From: RYN-230 sp963814645
GTDB taxonomy: Bacteria; Actinomycetota; Actinomycetes; Streptosporangiales; Streptosporangiaceae
Length of the DNA stretch: 64,000 nucleotides
Assembly (NCBI GenBank): GCA_963814645.1
Contig: CAWFDX010000009.1
Location: 310,001-374,000, forward strand
Direction of reading: 5' to 3'
Made by a program: the position numbers and the translations under genes. A model generated the notes under the pieces. The model was not told where the DNA came from and did not search any database. It was given only the letters and a program-made list of their open reading frames with translations. This document shows positions 60,683-64,000 of the stretch, piece after piece (positions within the stretch are counted from its first letter, which is position 1; the number at the start of each line of letters is the position of its first letter).

Positions 60683-61273
60683 GGTCAAGTCCCGTCGTCG
60701 GCTCGTCGAGAAAAAGGACCGGTGGACGGCCGATGAGACTGGCGGCTAGGTCGAGCCGGCGCCGCATGCCACCTGAGTAAGTCATAACGGGCCTGTCCCC
60801 CGCATGAACCAGCGACATCCGTTCCAGAGCCTGCTGGGCACGGCACCGGTAAACCGGCCGGTCCAGGTGATATAGCAGGCCGACCAGCTCAAGATTCTCC
60901 CGGCCGGTGAGCAATTCGTCCACGGTAGCGTACTGGCCGGCCAATCCGATAATCGACCGGATTGCTTTCGCATCCTTCCCGACATCGAGGCCCGCTACCC
61001 GGGCCTGCCCGCTGTCCGGGCAAGAAGCGTGGTGAGGACTCGCACCAGCGTGGTTTTACCCGCTCCGTTTGGTCCGAGCAGCGCAACCACCCGGCCTGCC
61101 CCGACCGACAGAGTGACCTGGTCAAGAGCCCGGGTCTCACCGAAGTGCTTGCAGAGCGCTTCTACCTCAATCATCGGAGCGGCTGTCACCTGACCTCCAT
61201 AGGACACGTCGGTCCCGGCCTGCGCGATCCCGCCACGGGCGAAGGCCCGCTCAAGCGCCGTAGCCAGCAGGCT

Positions 61274-61738
61274 TCAGCCGGTTTCATGCTGGTGCCCCGC
61301 AGGACGTATGACGGTGATGGGGCCATGGGCGTGGTGCACGCAGAACGTGCTTACTGACCCGAGCAGCGCGTCGGCGAAACCGCCGTATCCCCGGCTGCCG
61401 ACAACCAGCAATTCAGCGCCAGCTGAAGCCTGGACCAGAACCTGTGGCGGATACCCCTCGGCAACGCGGGCCTGGATCCAGTCCGGGAAGTGCGGACCAA
61501 TGACCTCAGCGATACTCGCGTTAACGGTCTCCTCGGCGATCTTGCCGAAATCGGCGTCGCCTGACCCTACCGGCGCCCAGCCGAAGAACGCTGGGTACTG
61601 CCAGGCAATTACCGCCTCGACAGTAGCTCCGGTGAAGCCCGCTTGCCGGACAGCCCACCGCAGAGCCTCCTTAGAACCCTCAGATCCGTCAACTCCTACA
61701 ACAATCCGGCCTTGCCTGCTGTCATCCGGCTCACGCAT
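61274..61738 (-). CDS. universal stress protein (UspA family, ATP-binding type)
   Basis: 154 residues, one Usp domain. RIVVGVDGSEGSKEALRWAV at the N-terminus and the nucleotide motif G-2x-G-9x-GS in VVGSRGYGGFADALLGSVS near residue 112, followed by VITVIRP-like end. The ATP-binding subgroup includes dormancy-related Usp proteins of mycobacteria. It faces the site-2 protease gene across a 270-base gap. Confidence 0.92.
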   Translation of the reverse strand: MREPDDSRQGRIVVGVDGSEGSKEALRWAVRQAGFTGATVEAVIAWQYPAFFGWAPVGSGDADFGKIAEETVNASIAEVIGPHFPDWIQARVAEGYPPQVLVQASAGAELLVVGSRGYGGFADALLGSVSTFCVHHAHGPITVIRPAGHQHETG

Positions 61739-62007
61739 CGCTGTCCTCCTGATCGGGTGCTGATTCCAGACTGGAACTGGCCCACTGCGGCTGGAAGGGG
61801 AGTCTGTCCCACGGCTCCGGGACGTTCGGCCTGCTGGTTAGCACCGAGAACCCCGGAAATGGCCCGCCCACGTACGGTTCTCATTACGTACGAAATGCGG
61901 TACCGCCGAAAACCAGAAGAGCCGGAATTCGGTCGCGCCGGACAAAGGTCCCGCAGGAGCGGGAAAAGCGTCTCTAGGCCGCGTCACGGCACGGCCGCAG
62001 CCTTGTA
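61739..62007. promoter_or_regulatory. divergent control region between Usp and site-2 protease genes
   Basis: Contains two G/C-flanked near-palindromes: GGGGAGTCTGTCCC (61797-61810) and GGGACGTTCGGCC starting at 61819, loosely similar to the GGGACTTNNGNCCC DosR box. Farther right ACGTACG occurs twice (near 61873 and 61887) with a 16-base spacing. None can be assigned to a regulator from sequence alone. Confidence 0.35.
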
Positions 62008-63165
62008 GTGACAGTGAGGAGGCGAGGCAGGTTGCGGCAAGATGTGCGGCTCGGCAGGGTAGCCGGGATACCGGTGGGGGCGAACTGGACCGTCGCTGTC
62101 ATCCTGGTGATCATCGCCTGGCTCCTCGGTGAGAGCATCCTGCCCACCGCGGCATCGCACCAGCCCGCGATCTTGTACTGGACGGTTGCTGTGGCCGGAG
62201 CGGTGCTGTTCCTTGCTTCGCTGCTTGCCCACGAGCTTTCGCACGCGGTGGTGGCGAAACGCCACAGGGTCAAGGTGCGGTCGATCACGCTGTGGATGCT
62301 CGGCGGTGTCGCCGAACTGGAGGGCGAGCCTCCTGATGCCGGCGCCGACTTGCGGATCGCACTGGCCGGCCCTGCCGCGAGCCTGGCGGCAGCCGCGCTT
62401 TTCGCCGGCGCCGCGGCCACCGTGAAGTATGCGGGCGGGCCGGCCATCGTGGCCTCAGCGGCGGGGTGGCTGGCCGCGATGAACTGCGTGCTGGCGGTCT
62501 TCAATATGCTCCCGGGGACGCCGCTGGATGGCGGCAGGGTCCTGCGGGCCATACTGTGGCGCCACTACCGGGACCGCCGCCGTGCCGAGTCCGCGGCGGC
62601 CCGGGCCGGACAGTTCCTGGGCGGGGCAATCGTCGCTGCCGGCATGGCTGAGGTCCTGGCCTGGGGCAGTCTCGGGGGCATCTGGCTGATGCTGATCGGG
62701 TGGTTCCTCATCGGCGCCGCCGGGGCGGAGAAGAACGCGGCTTCGGCCGCGCCCGCGCTGAGTGGCCTACGGGTCGCCGACATCATGACGGCCGACCCGG
62801 ACCTTGCGCCGGCCTGGAGCACGGTTGCGGACTTCACTGGCAGGGTGGCTGCCCGCTCCCGGCAGGACGCGTTCCCCGTCGTGGACTTCAGCGGCGCTCT
62901 GGCCGGCCTTGTGCTCAGTGACGTGCTCGGCAGGATCCCTCCCAGCGACAGCACCGTGCTGCGGCTCGGCCAGGTAGCCCGTGCCGTCCCCTCCCGGTAC
63001 CAGGCAGCGCCTGGCGATCCCGCCGGGCCGCTGCTCACCCGCCGGCCGCTGGGCGGCGGGGTCGTGGCGGTCGTGCTGGCGGACAGCCGGGTCGTGGGCC
63101 TGGTCACAGTCACCGACCTCCAGCAGGCGGTGCGGCGGGGCACGTTGACAGCCGCACGCCTATGA
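62008..63165 (+). CDS. site-2 protease (M50, Rip3-like) with CBS domains
   Basis: 385 residues from the GTG at 62008; a TTG at 62032 behind AGGAGG is a good alternative start. The membrane protease core has the HExxH motif in LLAHELSHAVVAKRH (about 72-77) and the second zinc ligand in NMLPGTPLDGGRVLRA (about 170). About five membrane helices are followed by a cytoplasmic CBS pair (about 255-380; VADIMTADPDLAPAWSTVAD). Architecture matches mycobacterial Rip3 of the hypoxic response. Substrates of intramembrane cleavage are unknown. The stop overlaps the next start. Confidence 0.9.
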   Translation: MTVRRRGRLRQDVRLGRVAGIPVGANWTVAVILVIIAWLLGESILPTAASHQPAILYWTVAVAGAVLFLASLLAHELSHAVVAKRHRVKVRSITLWMLGGVAELEGEPPDAGADLRIALAGPAASLAAAALFAGAAATVKYAGGPAIVASAAGWLAAMNCVLAVFNMLPGTPLDGGRVLRAILWRHYRDRRRAESAAARAGQFLGGAIVAAGMAEVLAWGSLGGIWLMLIGWFLIGAAGAEKNAASAAPALSGLRVADIMTADPDLAPAWSTVADFTGRVAARSRQDAFPVVDFSGALAGLVLSDVLGRIPPSDSTVLRLGQVARAVPSRYQAAPGDPAGPLLTRRPLGGGVVAVVLADSRVVGLVTVTDLQQAVRRGTLTAARL

Positions 63166-64000
63166 GTGTCAGGGCTCGCCAGATGAGGCCGGCGCCCGAT
63201 CGTGGATCGGCGGATGGCCGGAACCGCTACGCGGACCTGCTGCGGATACTGGCGATCGCTGCGGTGGTGGCAGGCCACTGGCTGCTGACCAGCATCATTT
63301 ACCGGGACGGGCGGTTGTCCGGGCTCGACGCGATCCGTTACGTCAGCTGGGCGGGCTGGGTCACCCTGGTCTTCCAGGTGATGCCGGTCTTCTTCGTGGT
63401 CGGTGGGTACGTCCACGCCATCTCCTGGACCAGGCATCACGGGCGGGGCGAGGACTGGGGCGGATGGGTCCGTGACCGCGCGATGCGGCTGCTGTGGCCA
63501 GCGACGGTGTATGTGGCGGCAATGGTCCTGGCCGCCGCGGCGGCCCGGCTGGCCGGGGCGGGCCCGGCTGAGCTGGCCCAGGCTGGCTGGCTCGTCGCGC
63601 TGCAACTGTGGTTCCTGCCCGTCTACCTGCTGCTGATCGCGCTGACGCCGGTGATGCTGGCCGCGCACCGGCGGTGGGGCCTGGCGGTCCCCGCGGTGAT
63701 GGCGCTCGGCGCGGCCGCGGTCGATACCGGCGTGGTCGGCGCTCACCTGCCGGTCATCGGCTACGCGAACTACCTGCTGGTGTGGGGCACGATGTACCAG
63801 CTGGGGTTCGCGTGGCGGGACGGCACCCTGACCCGCCCGCGGTGGCGCCCGTACGCGCTGGCTGCCGCCGGCGCCGGCGCCGTGGCCGGCCTGGTGGCAT
63901 GGGGCCCCTTCCCCGTCGACATGATCGGGGCGGGTGAGCGGGTCGGCAACACCACTCCGCCGTCGATCGCGCTGCTGGCCTATGCCGCCGCCGAGATCGG
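63162..64000 (+). CDS. acyltransferase-3 family membrane protein (3' end outside window)
   Basis: Starts at an ATG (63162) overlapping the protease stop (ATGA), so translation is coupled; about 279 residues are visible. RYADLLRILAIAAVVAGHWL with the catalytic His, VTLVFQVMPVFFVVGGYVHA, and the Arg-containing WVRDRAMRLLWPATVYVAAM match acyltransferase_3 (OatA/NodX-type) proteins. At least seven membrane helices are visible. These enzymes O-acylate surface sugars or lipids. The coupling to a Rip3-like protease suggests an envelope role. Confidence 0.88.
   Translation, partial: MSVRARQMRPAPDRGSADGRNRYADLLRILAIAAVVAGHWLLTSIIYRDGRLSGLDAIRYVSWAGWVTLVFQVMPVFFVVGGYVHAISWTRHHGRGEDWGGWVRDRAMRLLWPATVYVAAMVLAAAAARLAGAGPAELAQAGWLVALQLWFLPVYLLLIALTPVMLAAHRRWGLAVPAVMALGAAAVDTGVVGAHLPVIGYANYLLVWGTMYQLGFAWRDGTLTRPRWRPYALAAAGAGAVAGLVAWGPFPVDMIGAGERVGNTTPPSIALLAYAAAEI

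Larger units (their letters stand above)
58918..61174 (-). pseudogene. DrrA-like ABC ATPase split by an IS element and a frameshift
   Basis: The pieces form one ATPase. From the ATG at 61174: IEVEALCKHFGETRALDQVT, Walker A GPNGAGKTTLVRVL, then a frame change near 61018-61022. The next frame reads PDSGQARVAGLDVGKDAKAI, LAGQYATVDELLTGRENLEL, signature TYSGGMRRRLDLAASL and Walker B FLDEPTTGLDP. There the IS4-type element interrupts it; after the element it resumes GLDPRTRNELWELIEQLVAD and TTVLLTTQYMEEAEQLASRI. The 3' end is lost at the IS481 remnant. The intact family exports drugs or lipids together with a DrrB permease, which is absent. Confidence 0.85.

Noticed and set aside
61873..61893. Two ACGTACG motifs upstream of the site-2 protease gene
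   Set aside because: Short self-complementary words are frequent; there is no regulator nearby to link them to.
1..64000. CRISPR array, prophage, plasmid origin or rRNA operon
   Set aside because: No spaced direct repeats, phage structural genes, replication genes or rRNA sequence were seen; only one tRNA is present.

Overview
The window is high-GC DNA (most third codon positions are G or C) with GTG and TTG starts, short GTGA/ATGA overlaps between coupled genes, an oligoribonuclease next to a tRNA-His, LytR-CpsA-Psr, SpoIIE/PP2C and SigE-type regulators, and CHRD-type secreted proteins. This points to a soil-type actinomycete, probably of the Streptosporangiales kind; nothing seen allows a species call. 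It looks chromosomal, with ordinary housekeeping and signalling genes on the left and a more accessory, partly decaying region on the right.

Layout. 1-10 kb: a SpoU-type RNA methyltransferase (cut by the window edge), a VWA protein, a phosphotransferase, an unrecognised protein with an endolysin-like tail motif, a MocR regulator divergent from a PNPOx-like flavoprotein with an operator between them, orn, tRNA-His, and a coupled methyltransferase/LCP pair. 10-21 kb: a small LuxR protein, a two-component pair, a coupled LMW phosphatase/fructosamine kinase pair, an FAD oxidoreductase, a secreted sedolisin, a chimeric glycosidase remnant facing its LacI regulator across a 20-bp palindrome, and a decarboxylase-like protein facing a GntR/FCD regulator. 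21-30 kb: a GT39 membrane glycosyltransferase, PadR plus a SpoT-like HD protein with an altered catalytic motif, a broken CHRD gene, a SigE sigma/anti-sigma pair, a lipoprotein, and three unrecognised co-directional genes.

30-43 kb: a short UvrA paralogue, then frameshifted threonine dehydratase and MFS genes sharing a 15-bp tandem repeat, AraC and TetR regulators (TetR with a concentric palindromic operator), a PP2C phosphatase, a second two-component pair with a lipoprotein, an aldo/keto reductase, a 57-residue Cys/His-rich protein and a tautomerase. 43-54 kb: a large LuxR/ATPase regulator (frameshifted), a sigma-54-N-terminus-like fragment, a NACHT-type C-terminal remnant, two ABC exporters, an SDR, an FUSC protein, a CDGSH/4Fe-4S ferredoxin-like protein and dodecin. 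54-64 kb: redox enzymes, a quinone reductase and an SGNH hydrolase under an inverted duplicated promoter, a DrrA-like ATPase destroyed by a complete IS4-type element plus a frameshift and an IS481 remnant, and finally a universal stress protein, a site-2 protease with CBS domains and an acyltransferase (cut by the right edge).

Recurring themes are regulator/target pairs with visible palindromes in the shared promoter, and an unusual number of single-base frameshifts. At least six genes read correctly only if one frame change is allowed, which means either real decay or indel errors in the assembly. No CRISPR array, prophage or complete biosynthetic cluster was seen.
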